From: an uncultured Pelagibacteraceae bacterium
GTDB lineage: Bacteria > Pseudomonadota > Alphaproteobacteria > Pelagibacterales > Pelagibacteraceae
NCBI GenBank assembly: GCA_902539195.1
Contig: CACBHZ010000005.1
Span: forward strand, 1-43,558
DNA length: 43,558 nucleotides
Reading direction: 5' to 3'
In this document: positions 8,260-17,087 of the stretch, in pieces
Numbering within the stretch: position 1 is the first letter of the stretch
Layout: each line of letters starts with the position of its first letter
Made by a program: the position numbers and the translations under genes
Notes under the pieces: model-generated
What the model was told of the DNA's origin: nothing
What the model saw: the letters and a program-made list of their open reading frames with translations, nothing else
The model's database searches: none

Positions 8260-9453
8260 ATGACTGCATCATTAAAAGGCATTCGTGTACTAGAGATGGC
8301 ACAAATAATGGCTGGTCCGACTTGTGGACTATTATTAGCTGATCTTGGTGCAGAGGTAATTAAAATAGAAAAGACACCTGGCGGAGATGATACCAGAAAC
8401 TTCTTGCCACCAGAAATTAATGGAGAGTCAGCAGCATTCATGATGATGAATAGAAATAAAAAAGGTATCGCATTAAATTTAAAAGACAAAGATGGAATAG
8501 AGATATTTAAAACGATGGTAAAAAATTCCGATGTAGTTTTAGAGAATTTTAGAAAAGGGACATTAGAAAAATTAGGAGTTGGTTATGATGTTATGTCAGA
8601 AATTAATCCTAAAATCATTTTATGTGAAATATCTGGATATGGCAGAACAGGTCCTTACGCAGATAAAGGAGGATTTGATTTAGTCGCTCAGGGAATGAGT
8701 GGATTAATGAGTATCACTGGTGAAAGTAAAGATAAACCACCAATGAAAGTAGGTGCACCTATTACAGATATAACAGCTGGTTTACTTGCAGCTAGTGGAA
8801 TTTTAGCAGCTTTAGTTCACAGAGAAAAAACAGGTGAGGGACAAAAAGTCGATACATCACTATATGAAGCGGGTATTGTTCATACTTACTGGCAGTCTGC
8901 TATTGCAGGTGCAACTGGAGAGTCACCTGGTCCATTAGGATCGGCACATCCTTTAACAGCTCCTTATCAAGCATTTAAAACAAAAGATAAATGGATAACA
9001 GTTGGTGCTTCAAATCAAAACACCTGGCTTATGTTACTTAAAGCAATTGGTCGTGAAGACTTGCAAGAAAATGAAAAGTTTTCATCTAATTTATATAGAA
9101 AACAAAATTTAAATGAACTAGTAGACATTCTTAATGAAGAATTAATTAAAAAAACTTCTAGTGAATGGTTAAAAATCTTTGATGATAATGGATTACCATG
9201 CGGACCTATTAACTCTATAACAGACATGTTTAAAGATCCTCAAACAACTGAAAGAGAAATGGTTATAGAAATAGATAATAAAAAGGCAGGTAAAAGTAAG
9301 GCTATTGGTATGCCAATTAAATTTTCAAAAAGTAAAACTGAACAATCAAAAGGTGCGCCAAACTTAGGAGAACATACTAAAGAGGTTATGCAAATTTTTG
9401 GTTACAAAGATGACCAAATTGAAGATTTTTATAATAGAAAAGTAATTCTTTAA
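8260..9453 (+). CDS. Class III CoA-transferase (CaiB/BaiF family)
   Basis: This 397-residue protein is a full-length family III CoA-transferase, which moves CoA between carboxylates through an aspartyl-CoA-type intermediate. The N-terminus GIRVLEMAQIMAGPTCGLLLADLGAEVIKIE is split here into its recognisable parts, VLEMAQIMAGP and LADLGAEVIKIE. These are followed by NRNKKGIALNLK and SGYGRTGPYADKGGFD. D170 in the segment APITDITAG matches the catalytic aspartate of formyl-CoA transferase (D169). The gene is last in the TRAP operon. Its stop overlaps the stop of the opposing gene by four bases (TTAA, 9450-9453). It probably activates the imported acid, and the CoA donor is unknown. Confidence 0.92.
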   Translation: MTASLKGIRVLEMAQIMAGPTCGLLLADLGAEVIKIEKTPGGDDTRNFLPPEINGESAAFMMMNRNKKGIALNLKDKDGIEIFKTMVKNSDVVLENFRKGTLEKLGVGYDVMSEINPKIILCEISGYGRTGPYADKGGFDLVAQGMSGLMSITGESKDKPPMKVGAPITDITAGLLAASGILAALVHREKTGEGQKVDTSLYEAGIVHTYWQSAIAGATGESPGPLGSAHPLTAPYQAFKTKDKWITVGASNQNTWLMLLKAIGREDLQENEKFSSNLYRKQNLNELVDILNEELIKKTSSEWLKIFDDNGLPCGPINSITDMFKDPQTTEREMVIEIDNKKAGKSKAIGMPIKFSKSKTEQSKGAPNLGEHTKEVMQIFGYKDDQIEDFYNRKVIL

Positions 9454-12353
9454 TTAACAGTTTCAAAAATTTTAAATAACAATTCTGAGACATGCTTACC
9501 TTTTTTCTCAGATAAATCAGATATTTGATGTCTGCAGCTTGTACCATTTGCAACTATAAAATCTTTTTCACTACTATTATTGATTGCGGGTATCAAAGAA
9601 AGATTAGCCATTTTTTTTGATACTTCATAAGTCTTACTGTCATATCCAAATGAACCAGCCATTCCACAACAACTAGTCTCTATCATTTCATTATTAATAT
9701 TTAATTCTGATAAAAGATTAGTTAGCCCCTTCATTCTATCTTGTGATTTTTGATGACAGTGCCCGTGAATTAATACATTTTGATCAAACTTATTAGCTTT
9801 AATATTATTATTATTTCTTATTTGTTCTAAAATAAATTCCTCAAGTAGATAAAATTTATTTTTAATTTGTTCTTTATTATTTACATTCTTTAAAGTCTGA
9901 TACTCATCATTAAATGTTAATAAACAGGATGGTTCAATACCTACAACTGGTAAATCTACATAATTATTTTGTATAACGTAATCATTAAATCTATTTAGCT
10001 CCTCAGAGGCTTTGTCTAATTGACCGTAAGATATATAAGTTCTGCCACAGCAAAGTGGTCTCTTTAATTTATCTTTACCAAAACTTGGTATAACTGTCTG
10101 GTAACCAAATTTATTTAGTACTTTAATTGCATAAACTAAATTCTCATTTTCAAAATTAATATTAAATGTATCTGCAAATAAAATTACTTTATTTTCTGAT
10201 ACTGTCTGACTGTCGTAAATCTCTCGTAATGCGTTCTGGTTTTGAACTTCAGGCATAGATCTTGCTGTTGCAAAACCAAACTTTTCAACAATTGTTGAGA
10301 TTAGTGGTAGGTTTTTGACCTTATTGAATATAGGAGCAACAATTTTTAATAACCAAATAAGTCTTGGCATATCTGAGATAACTCTATCTTTAATTTGCAT
10401 ACTAAATTTTTTATAGTAATGAGAAAGAAATTCAGATTTCATTTTAGCCATATCAACCGACATAGGACATTCTCTTTGACAAGCTTTGCAGCTGACACAT
10501 AACTCCATGGTTTCATACATTTCTTTTGATGCAAATGAACCTTCTGGAAGTTGATTAGATAAAGCTAATCTTAAAGTATTTGCTCTTCCTCGAACTAAAT
10601 CTTTTTCTTCTTTAGTTACTCTGTATGATGGACACATCACACCAGAGTCTAATTTTCTACAAGCACCATTGTTATTACACATCTCGACAGCATCAGAGAA
10701 TTGACCCCAGTTAGACCAATCATAATGTGTATCTATATTTTCAGTTTGATAACCTGATTTGTATCTCATTAGAGATCTATCATTTGATTTAAATGGCCTA
10801 ACAATTTTTCCAGGATTTAAAAGGTTTTTACTATCGAATGTATCTTTTATTTCTTCAAAAGCATTTGTGATTTTTTTTCCAAACATCATCTCATGAAATT
10901 CTGATCTAACAATTCCATCACCATGCTCACCAGAATGAGAGCCTTTATAATCCTTAACCATTTCAAAAGCTTCTTCAGATATAGATCTCATGTTTTGTAT
11001 ATCTTTGTCCGATTTCATATTTAAAACTGGTCTTACGTGAAGAGTTCCAACAGATGCATGAGCATAAAACATTCCACTTGTCCCATATTTTTTAAATATT
11101 TCTTTTAATCTTGCTGTGTAGTCAGCTAAGTGTTCTAAAGAAACTGCGCAATCTTCAATGAAGGCAACTGGTTTTTTATCACCTTTCATTGACATCAAAA
11201 TATTTAATCCTGCTTTTCTTATTTCAAAAACTTCTTTCTGTTCTGAAAGATCTGAATAAAATGAAAATTCGTTTTTTTTGTTTTGGTTTAAAACTAAATA
11301 TTCTAGATCCTTTATCTTCTTTTCGTATACACTTTTCTCGGTATCTATAAATTCTACCATCAAAACAGCCTCAGGATTTCCTTTGATGTATTTTTTTATT
11401 CCTCCAGCATACATTGGTATTTCTTTCGCTAAATTTAATAAATTTTGGTCCATCAACTCAACACAAGTTGGTTTTAATTTTACAATCTCTTTTGATAATT
11501 CCATTGCTTGATGAAAATTATCAAAGTAGCAGACACCCAAAATTTTATTCTTTGGTATTTCAGATAGTTTTAGTTTTATTTTATTAAATAAAGATAATGT
11601 TCCTTCAGAACCAACAAGAAGATTTGATGAGTTGAAGCCTTCAGGATCAATTAAATCAATGTTATATCCTCCAACCCTTCTTTGTGTTGTTGGCCAATTT
11701 GCATCAATCTCACTTCCAACTTGCTGTCTTACATCTATGAATTTGTCTATGATTTTATAAAGTCTGTCTTGGTTATTCTTTGTTGCTAAATAATTCTTAT
11801 TTATCTGGTCAAAATTAAATATAGAGCCATCATCTAATATTGCTTCAATTGCTAATACGTTATGAACCATGTTGCCATAATACAAAGATCTTGATCCACA
11901 GGAATTGTTAGCTGACATTCCTCCAATTGTTGCTCTACTACTTGTTGAAACGTCTACTGGAAACCAAAGTCCATGAGGCTTCAAATAAGCATTTAGATGA
12001 TCTAATACGACTCCTGGTTGAACCCATACATATTTTTCTTCAACATTAAGTTCTAAAATTTTATTTTGATGTTTGCTGTAATCTAATACAACACTCTCTC
12101 CAACAGTCTGACCACATTGAGAACTTCCACCACCTCTAGCTAATAGGGGAACAGAATTCTTTTGTGAATATTCCATTAAATTTAAAACATCATTGGTATC
12201 TTTTGGAAGAACTACTCCAAGGGGTTTAATTTGATATACAGAAGCATCGGTACTGTATCTTCCACGTGAGAATTCATCGAATAAAGTTTTTCCATCAACT
12301 TTACTACTAATTTCTTTACCAATTTTTTGTATCTGATCTGAATTAAACCGCAT
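9450..12353 (-). CDS. FAD and Fe-S 2-hydroxyacid dehydrogenase fusion (GlcD-GlcF / YdiJ type)
   Basis: This 967-residue respiratory-type dehydrogenase oxidises a D-2-hydroxyacid and passes electrons through Fe-S centres. The N-terminal FAD-binding (VAO/p-cresol methylhydroxylase type) domain shows RGGGSSQCGQTVGES near residues 75-90 and GGMSANNSCGS near 145. An FAD-oxidase C-terminal domain follows. At about 556-640 is a ferredoxin-like region, including CVSCKACQRECP at about 617-629. Two CCG domains of the heterodisulfide-reductase/GlpC type follow, with CCGRT at about 766 and CCGMAG at about 894. The architecture matches E. coli YdiJ (D-2-hydroxyglutarate dehydrogenase) and Dld-type enzymes. 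D-lactate or glycolate are alternatives. It lies 17 bases behind the enolase-superfamily gene, probably in the same transcript. Confidence 0.88.
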   Translation of the reverse strand: MRFNSDQIQKIGKEISSKVDGKTLFDEFSRGRYSTDASVYQIKPLGVVLPKDTNDVLNLMEYSQKNSVPLLARGGGSSQCGQTVGESVVLDYSKHQNKILELNVEEKYVWVQPGVVLDHLNAYLKPHGLWFPVDVSTSSRATIGGMSANNSCGSRSLYYGNMVHNVLAIEAILDDGSIFNFDQINKNYLATKNNQDRLYKIIDKFIDVRQQVGSEIDANWPTTQRRVGGYNIDLIDPEGFNSSNLLVGSEGTLSLFNKIKLKLSEIPKNKILGVCYFDNFHQAMELSKEIVKLKPTCVELMDQNLLNLAKEIPMYAGGIKKYIKGNPEAVLMVEFIDTEKSVYEKKIKDLEYLVLNQNKKNEFSFYSDLSEQKEVFEIRKAGLNILMSMKGDKKPVAFIEDCAVSLEHLADYTARLKEIFKKYGTSGMFYAHASVGTLHVRPVLNMKSDKDIQNMRSISEEAFEMVKDYKGSHSGEHGDGIVRSEFHEMMFGKKITNAFEEIKDTFDSKNLLNPGKIVRPFKSNDRSLMRYKSGYQTENIDTHYDWSNWGQFSDAVEMCNNNGACRKLDSGVMCPSYRVTKEEKDLVRGRANTLRLALSNQLPEGSFASKEMYETMELCVSCKACQRECPMSVDMAKMKSEFLSHYYKKFSMQIKDRVISDMPRLIWLLKIVAPIFNKVKNLPLISTIVEKFGFATARSMPEVQNQNALREIYDSQTVSENKVILFADTFNINFENENLVYAIKVLNKFGYQTVIPSFGKDKLKRPLCCGRTYISYGQLDKASEELNRFNDYVIQNNYVDLPVVGIEPSCLLTFNDEYQTLKNVNNKEQIKNKFYLLEEFILEQIRNNNNIKANKFDQNVLIHGHCHQKSQDRMKGLTNLLSELNINNEMIETSCCGMAGSFGYDSKTYEVSKKMANLSLIPAINNSSEKDFIVANGTSCRHQISDLSEKKGKHVSELLFKIFETVN

Positions 12354-12370
12354 AAAACTTAATTAAAGGT

Positions 12371-13525
12371 TTATTTATTTTTGTAAACCAGTTTACCGAA
12401 CTTTTTTAACGCGGCTTCTGAAATCTCTAAACCTAAACCAGGTTTTTCATTTAAATATATCCATCCATCACTCATTTTATGTGGATTTTCAAATAATTGT
12501 GCTTGAAGAGGATCTCTCTCATCATCAAATGACTCAACTATTCTTCCAGCTGGAGTTGACGCTACTAATGGAGCGTGAATATAGCAATCATGATGTGGAG
12601 CCACATCTATATGATTTAATTCACACAGTGCAGAAAGTTTTTTTCCATTAGTAAAACCACCAAACATTGTGCAATCAAATTGTAAAATTTGTATTGCCTC
12701 TTCTTCAATCATGGACCTGCATCCATAAATAGTTATTTCACTTTCACCCCCAGATAATGGAATTTTAGTTTGTTTTGATAAAAGTTTTAAAGTCCTTCTG
12801 TCATCTTCCCATCTAACAGGTTCTTCAATCCAAGTAGGATTAAATCTCTCAAATTCTTTTACACCTTCAATTGCAGTTTTTAGATCCCATGCTCTATTGA
12901 CATCAATCATTAAACCTTTTTGATCTCCAATTTCATCTCTAATAATCTCTAATCTTTTAGCATCTTCTTTGATACTAAGTCCCCCAACTTTAACTTTAAA
13001 ACTTTGATGACCAATATTTACTAATTTTTGTATTTCATCTCTTAGTTCTTTTTCATCTTTACCGTCTCTGTAGTAAGCACATGTAACATAAACGGGAATT
13101 TTATTTCTGTATCCTCCAAATAATTTATACAATGGGATGTTTGATGCTCTTCCTGTTAAATCCCAACAAGCAATATCTAAAGCTGCTGAAATTCTGATTA
13201 ATGCTTCTCTGCCCCAACCTTTTTCGCTACTGGTTCGAGTGTCAGTTAATTTGAAAATTTTTTCATAAATTTTTTCTGGGCAAAATGGATCTTCTCCAAT
13301 TATTAAATCTTGTAAGCCATTTGAAAATGGTTTGATGATAGGAGAAATATCAGTGTAGCTTGTTGCTAAACCAAATCCTGAATGACCCTCTTTAGTTTTA
13401 ATTTTAATTAAAATTTCGTTAGCTGTTGGTACAATAAAGTGACTAACCCAATGTGGTTTTACTTCATCTGGATTATTAAGAACATAAACTTCTAGGCTAT
13501 CAATTAAATTACTACTATTTGTCAT
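12371..13525 (-). CDS. Enolase-superfamily sugar-acid dehydratase/racemase (mandelate racemase/MLE type)
   Basis: This 384-residue protein has an N-terminal capping domain and a (beta/alpha)7-beta barrel. It carries mandelate-racemase-type active-site residues: a KxK pair K177/K179 (FKVKVGG), metal ligands D208 (LMIDVN), E234 or E235 (WIEEPV) and E261 (GGES), and the distal acid-base pair D284 (LQFDC) and H311/H312 (APHHD). Such enzymes abstract the proton alpha to a carboxylate, commonly to dehydrate sugar acids or epimerise hydroxyacids. It is the first gene of a two-gene reverse operon with the 2-hydroxyacid dehydrogenase. That neighbour suggests that both act on hydroxy- or sugar acids. 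The exact substrate is unknown. Confidence 0.88.
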   Translation of the reverse strand: MTNSSNLIDSLEVYVLNNPDEVKPHWVSHFIVPTANEILIKIKTKEGHSGFGLATSYTDISPIIKPFSNGLQDLIIGEDPFCPEKIYEKIFKLTDTRTSSEKGWGREALIRISAALDIACWDLTGRASNIPLYKLFGGYRNKIPVYVTCAYYRDGKDEKELRDEIQKLVNIGHQSFKVKVGGLSIKEDAKRLEIIRDEIGDQKGLMIDVNRAWDLKTAIEGVKEFERFNPTWIEEPVRWEDDRRTLKLLSKQTKIPLSGGESEITIYGCRSMIEEEAIQILQFDCTMFGGFTNGKKLSALCELNHIDVAPHHDCYIHAPLVASTPAGRIVESFDDERDPLQAQLFENPHKMSDGWIYLNEKPGLGLEISEAALKKFGKLVYKNK

Positions 13526-13549
13526 ATATTATAAATTTGATTATATAAT
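13521..13549 (+). promoter_or_regulatory. Possible promoter of the aminotransferase gene
   Basis: A perfect -10 box, TATAAT, lies at 13544-13549, with a weak -35 (GTCATA, 13521-13526) 17 bases upstream. Transcription would begin near 13556, giving a leader of about 15 bases before the ATG at 13571. The site lies in the 45-base divergent gap. The poor -35 and high local A+T keep confidence low. Confidence 0.35.
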
Positions 13550-13570
13550 TTCTTTAGCATATACAGCGGT

Positions 13571-14743
13571 ATGGCAATTTCAAATAATATAAGACCTGGT
13601 CGACATTTTTTACAAATTCCAGGACCAACAAATGTTCCAGATAGAGTTCTAAGAGCAATGGATTATCCGACTATAGATCACAGAGGTCCTGACTTTGCCG
13701 AATTAGGATTAAGAGTTTTAGATCGAATAAAATTAATTTTTAAAACTTCTGAACCTGTAATAATTTTTCCAGCTTCAGGAACGGGTGCTTGGGAAGCTGC
13801 ACTTGTAAACACTTTAAGTGCTGGTGATAAAATTTTAATGTTTGAAACTGGACATTTCTCAACTCTTTGGTGGGATATTGCTCAAAAATTTAAAATTGAA
13901 GTAGACTTTGTTGAAGGTGATTGGAGAACAGGTGTTGATCCAAACATAGTTGAACAAAAATTAAAAGAAGACAAAGATAAAAAAATTAAAGCTGTTTGTG
14001 CTGTTCACAATGAAACTTCGACTGGTGTAACAAGTAGAATTGGAGAAATTAGAAAAGCTATGGATAATGCGGAACATCCAGCTTTATTATTTGTTGATAC
14101 GATATCTTCATTAGGTTCTATAGATTATAGACATGAAGAGTGGAAAGTTGATGTTACTGTGGGTGGTTCTCAAAAAGGATTACTATTACCACCAGGACTT
14201 TCTTTTAATGCAATAAGTTCTAAAGCTTTAGAGGCATATAAAACATCTGAATTACCAAAATCGTATTGGGATTGGGGACCGATGTTAGAAAATAATAAAA
14301 AAGGTTACTTTCCTTACACACCAGCTACAAATTTATTTTATGGTTTGGATGAAGCAATCAATATGCTTACAGAAGAAGGTTTAGATAATGTTTTCAAAAG
14401 ACACAAAAGATTTGCAGAAGCTACAAGAGTTGCAGTTAACTCGTGGGGATTAGAAATACTTTGTAAAAACCCTGAAGAATATTCAGACTCATTAACAGCT
14501 GTAATGGTTCCAAATGGTCATGATGCTGATTTTTTAAGAAAAACTATTTTAGATCATTATAACATGTCATTGGGAACTGGACTTGCAAAAGTTGCTGGTA
14601 AAATTTTTAGAATTGGTCATTTAGGTGATTTTAATGAACTAATGTTAGCTGGAACATTAGCAGGTGTTGAAATGGGTTTAATGAAATCTAAAATACCTTA
14701 TAAAAAAGGTGGAATACTTAAAGCACTTGAGTATCTTTGTTAA
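13571..14743 (+). CDS. Serine-glyoxylate (alanine-glyoxylate family) aminotransferase
   Basis: This 390-residue PLP enzyme of class V uses an amino donor such as serine, alanine or aspartate to convert glyoxylate to glycine. The start of the protein carries the family block RHFLQIPGPTNVPDRVLRAM (11-30), and DHRGPDFAELG follows. SGTGAWEAAL (69-78) binds the cofactor phosphate. D176 in FVDTISS and the Schiff-base lysine K202 in GGSQKGLLLPPG are present. It is transcribed away from the hydroxyacid dehydrogenase pair. If that enzyme produces glyoxylate, this one would turn it into glycine, which many SAR11 strains need. Serine versus aspartate as amino donor cannot be decided here. Confidence 0.9.
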   Translation: MAISNNIRPGRHFLQIPGPTNVPDRVLRAMDYPTIDHRGPDFAELGLRVLDRIKLIFKTSEPVIIFPASGTGAWEAALVNTLSAGDKILMFETGHFSTLWWDIAQKFKIEVDFVEGDWRTGVDPNIVEQKLKEDKDKKIKAVCAVHNETSTGVTSRIGEIRKAMDNAEHPALLFVDTISSLGSIDYRHEEWKVDVTVGGSQKGLLLPPGLSFNAISSKALEAYKTSELPKSYWDWGPMLENNKKGYFPYTPATNLFYGLDEAINMLTEEGLDNVFKRHKRFAEATRVAVNSWGLEILCKNPEEYSDSLTAVMVPNGHDADFLRKTILDHYNMSLGTGLAKVAGKIFRIGHLGDFNELMLAGTLAGVEMGLMKSKIPYKKGGILKALEYLC

Positions 14744-14761
14744 TTAATCAAGTTACAAATC

Positions 14762-15739
14762 ATGCTTGATTTTTGCATCATAGGATCGGGAATTTCTGGA
14801 TCAACGATAGCAAACTTATTAAATAAAAAATATTCCGTTGCAGTTTATGATAAAGCAAGAGGTTATGGTGGAAGAAGTTCATTTAAAAAATATAAAGATA
14901 AAGTCGGATTTGATCACGGACTTCAATATATCTCTCCAAAATCTACAAAATTTAAAACATTTACTAATCAACTTATTAAGAAAAAAGTTTTAAAAAAATG
15001 GGGAGGCAACCATCTATTTCTGCACAAAACAGTCAAAGAAATTAAAAATCATTTAAAATTAATTGGAAAAAAAGGAAACAACTCTATTAGCAAACATCTA
15101 TTAAAGAAAATTAAATGTAGTTTTGAACATGAGCTAACAAATATAAAGAAATTAAATGATTATTGGGAATTAACATTTAATAATGATGTAAAACAAAAAT
15201 GTAAAAATCTTATTTTGACCTGCCCATTTCCTCAAAGTAAGAAATTAGGACAAAAATATTTAAATAAATCTTATTTAAATCAAAAAGTTAAAATGGATGC
15301 TAATTTAACAGTCATGATTGTCACCAATAAGCTTAAACAATCAAATAGTAGTTATTTTTTTAATGATGATATGCTTGGTTGGGCAGCATACGAAAATAGT
15401 AAGAAACGATTTAACTATAAGTATGATTTATGGACACTTCAAAGCACTTACAAATACGGTAATAAATTTACAAAAGATTATAGAAATAAAAGAAAATATT
15501 ATACCAAACAGCTTGTTAAAAAATTTGAGAAATTAACAAATTTAAAAATCAAAAAAATTCATCACTCAAGAATTCATGGCTGGTTGTATTCATCAAATTC
15601 AAAGCCACTTAAACAATTATCTTTATGGAATAAGTCTTTAAAATTAGGTTTGTGTGGTGATTATTTTGGAGGACCAAGATTAGAAAATGGGTGGCAAAGT
15701 GCACACGATTTACATAATAAAATACGATATGGTAAATAA
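14762..15739 (+). CDS. FAD/NAD(P)-binding amine-oxidase-like protein (renalase-like)
   Basis: This 325-residue protein begins at once with a Rossmann dinucleotide-binding motif, CIIGSGISGSTIANLL (5-20), then acidic Y-D at the end of strand 2 (VAVYDKARGYGGRSS). This GGR segment is typical of flavin amine oxidases and bacterial renalase-like proteins. DHGLQYIS (about 51-58) and a C-terminal GLCGDYFGGPRLENGW, which closes over the FAD, complete the pattern. The substrate is unknown. It follows the aminotransferase by 18 bases and abuts the next exported protein, so the three genes may be co-transcribed. It is lysine-rich and somewhat diverged. Confidence 0.82.
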   Translation: MLDFCIIGSGISGSTIANLLNKKYSVAVYDKARGYGGRSSFKKYKDKVGFDHGLQYISPKSTKFKTFTNQLIKKKVLKKWGGNHLFLHKTVKEIKNHLKLIGKKGNNSISKHLLKKIKCSFEHELTNIKKLNDYWELTFNNDVKQKCKNLILTCPFPQSKKLGQKYLNKSYLNQKVKMDANLTVMIVTNKLKQSNSSYFFNDDMLGWAAYENSKKRFNYKYDLWTLQSTYKYGNKFTKDYRNKRKYYTKQLVKKFEKLTNLKIKKIHHSRIHGWLYSSNSKPLKQLSLWNKSLKLGLCGDYFGGPRLENGWQSAHDLHNKIRYGK

Positions 15740-16198
15740 ATGAAAATTATAGTCTCATTAATAATTTTAATGTTTTCTACATCAGTTAGTTATTCAAAAA
15801 ATACTGATATCATCCATGATTTTAAAATCACATTTGATTGTAAATTAGAAAAAATAATGATCAAAAATAAAGATTTTAATTATCAAACATTTACAGCAGA
15901 TAATATTGAAGTTGATAAAAAAAAAGTTTTAAAAGTTGTAGCTGCACAACCAAGCAAACTTACTATTAATGGTTTATCAGAATTTATAGATACTTATTCA
16001 GATATTAGTAAAGATGATGTCAGAATTGCCAAAAACAATACCATTTTATTTAAAAATATAGATAAAGAAAAAAAATACTCGGAATCAGTATTTTTAAATA
16101 GATCAACTGGTGAACTAATTCACGAAGTCACAAAAAATATGAATACTAAAGATAATGAAAAATATATTTCTTTCTTTGAATGTATTAAAGAGCTTTAA
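15740..16198 (+). CDS. Small exported hypothetical protein
   Basis: The ATG lies directly after the stop of the flavoprotein gene. The 152-residue product has a signal peptide (MKIIVSLIILMFSTSVSYSK, cleavage near residue 19) and a mature part of about 130 residues. Two cysteines (FDCKLEK near 34 and FFECIKEL at the end) could form a disulfide. The mature sequence looks mostly beta (FKITFDCKL, TILFKNID, SVFLNRSTGELIHEV) and reads like a small periplasmic beta-barrel or sandwich. No family is recognised. Confidence 0.7.
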   Translation: MKIIVSLIILMFSTSVSYSKNTDIIHDFKITFDCKLEKIMIKNKDFNYQTFTADNIEVDKKKVLKVVAAQPSKLTINGLSEFIDTYSDISKDDVRIAKNNTILFKNIDKEKKYSESVFLNRSTGELIHEVTKNMNTKDNEKYISFFECIKEL

Positions 16199-16207
16199 AC
16201 TAATATA

Positions 16208-17080
16208 TTAATATTTTTTTGATATTTTTAAATCTTTTATTAAATTTCTATATTTAACTATATATGAAGTATCATTTTTTTTGTCTAAAAGGTTAATTAA
16301 ATAATCTACAAAATCGTATGATTTAAAAGAGTAAAACATAATTAAAATTAATTTAATTAGCTCATTTTGATCATAATTTTTTATTTCTTCAAAATTTTTT
16401 ACCATTACACAATCAAGTTGAAATAAGTGATTAAGTCCAATGAGATTATCATTAGAAATTTTCATTGGTTTAAATGCTCTAGTATGAATTTTATAAAACA
16501 TGTGAAGCATAAATCCATTTTTTTCAAGTAAATTTATTATCTCTGAAATCGATTTTTCATTGATGTATAAGGGAAATGGTGAACTTTCAAATTGAACAAC
16601 TTTAGCATTTTTAAGTTTATTAGTGCCATTATTTAAAACTTCATATTCATATCCTTGAACATCAATTTTGATAAAATCAATTTCTTCCTCAATATCATTT
16701 AATTTTTTTGTTTTAACAGTTTCTTCTCTCTCGATTTTTGCCCATTCTTCAAATCCATAAAAAAGTTTTAAATAATCTAAATTAGGTTTTAAAAAAGAAG
16801 ACATTCCTGGAGCCTTACAAATATTTAATTTTTTATCATTCCCATCTCCTAGGGCGTAATTATAAAATTTTTTACTCTGATTTGTTTTATCTATTTTTTC
16901 AAATTCATCTTTGTTTGGTTCAAAACCTAATAATTTACTGTTAGTGTTATTAAAGAGATCATCGATAAATTCTGTTTTATCTATGGGACTTGCTCCAATA
17001 TCACAAATAACTAAAGGTATTTTGTTTGTAAAAAAATCTAACATAATTTTTTGTATATTAGCACCATGCATCTTTAGCAA
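16208..17080 (-). CDS. FkbM-family SAM-dependent methyltransferase
   Basis: This 290-residue protein has a Rossmann methyltransferase core of the FkbM type. VICDIGASP (19-27) replaces the usual DVGAN glycine-rich loop. GFEPNKDEFEKI contains the acidic residue that binds the SAM ribose. NYALGDGNDKKLNI and IDFIKIDVQGYEYEVLNNG, ending with QFESSPFPLY, follow the family order closely. FkbM enzymes O-methylate sugars, polyketides or surface glycans, and the target here is unknown. It is the last gene of the long reverse operon, seven bases behind the EamA permease. It converges on the small exported-protein gene with only nine bases between stops. Confidence 0.85.
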   Translation of the reverse strand: MLKMHGANIQKIMLDFFTNKIPLVICDIGASPIDKTEFIDDLFNNTNSKLLGFEPNKDEFEKIDKTNQSKKFYNYALGDGNDKKLNICKAPGMSSFLKPNLDYLKLFYGFEEWAKIEREETVKTKKLNDIEEEIDFIKIDVQGYEYEVLNNGTNKLKNAKVVQFESSPFPLYINEKSISEIINLLEKNGFMLHMFYKIHTRAFKPMKISNDNLIGLNHLFQLDCVMVKNFEEIKNYDQNELIKLILIMFYSFKSYDFVDYLINLLDKKNDTSYIVKYRNLIKDLKISKKY

Positions 17081-17087
17081 TTAAAAC

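Noticed and set aside
9450..9453. Four-base overlap of two convergent stops as a regulatory device
   Set aside because: TTAA serves as a stop on both strands, a common outcome of genome compaction; similar overlaps occur at 29356-29359 and 33818-33821.
13528..13533. Reverse-strand TATAAT in front of the enolase-superfamily gene
   Set aside because: Transcription would begin at or inside its start codon (13525), and no -35 box is visible; AT-rich sequence gives such matches often.
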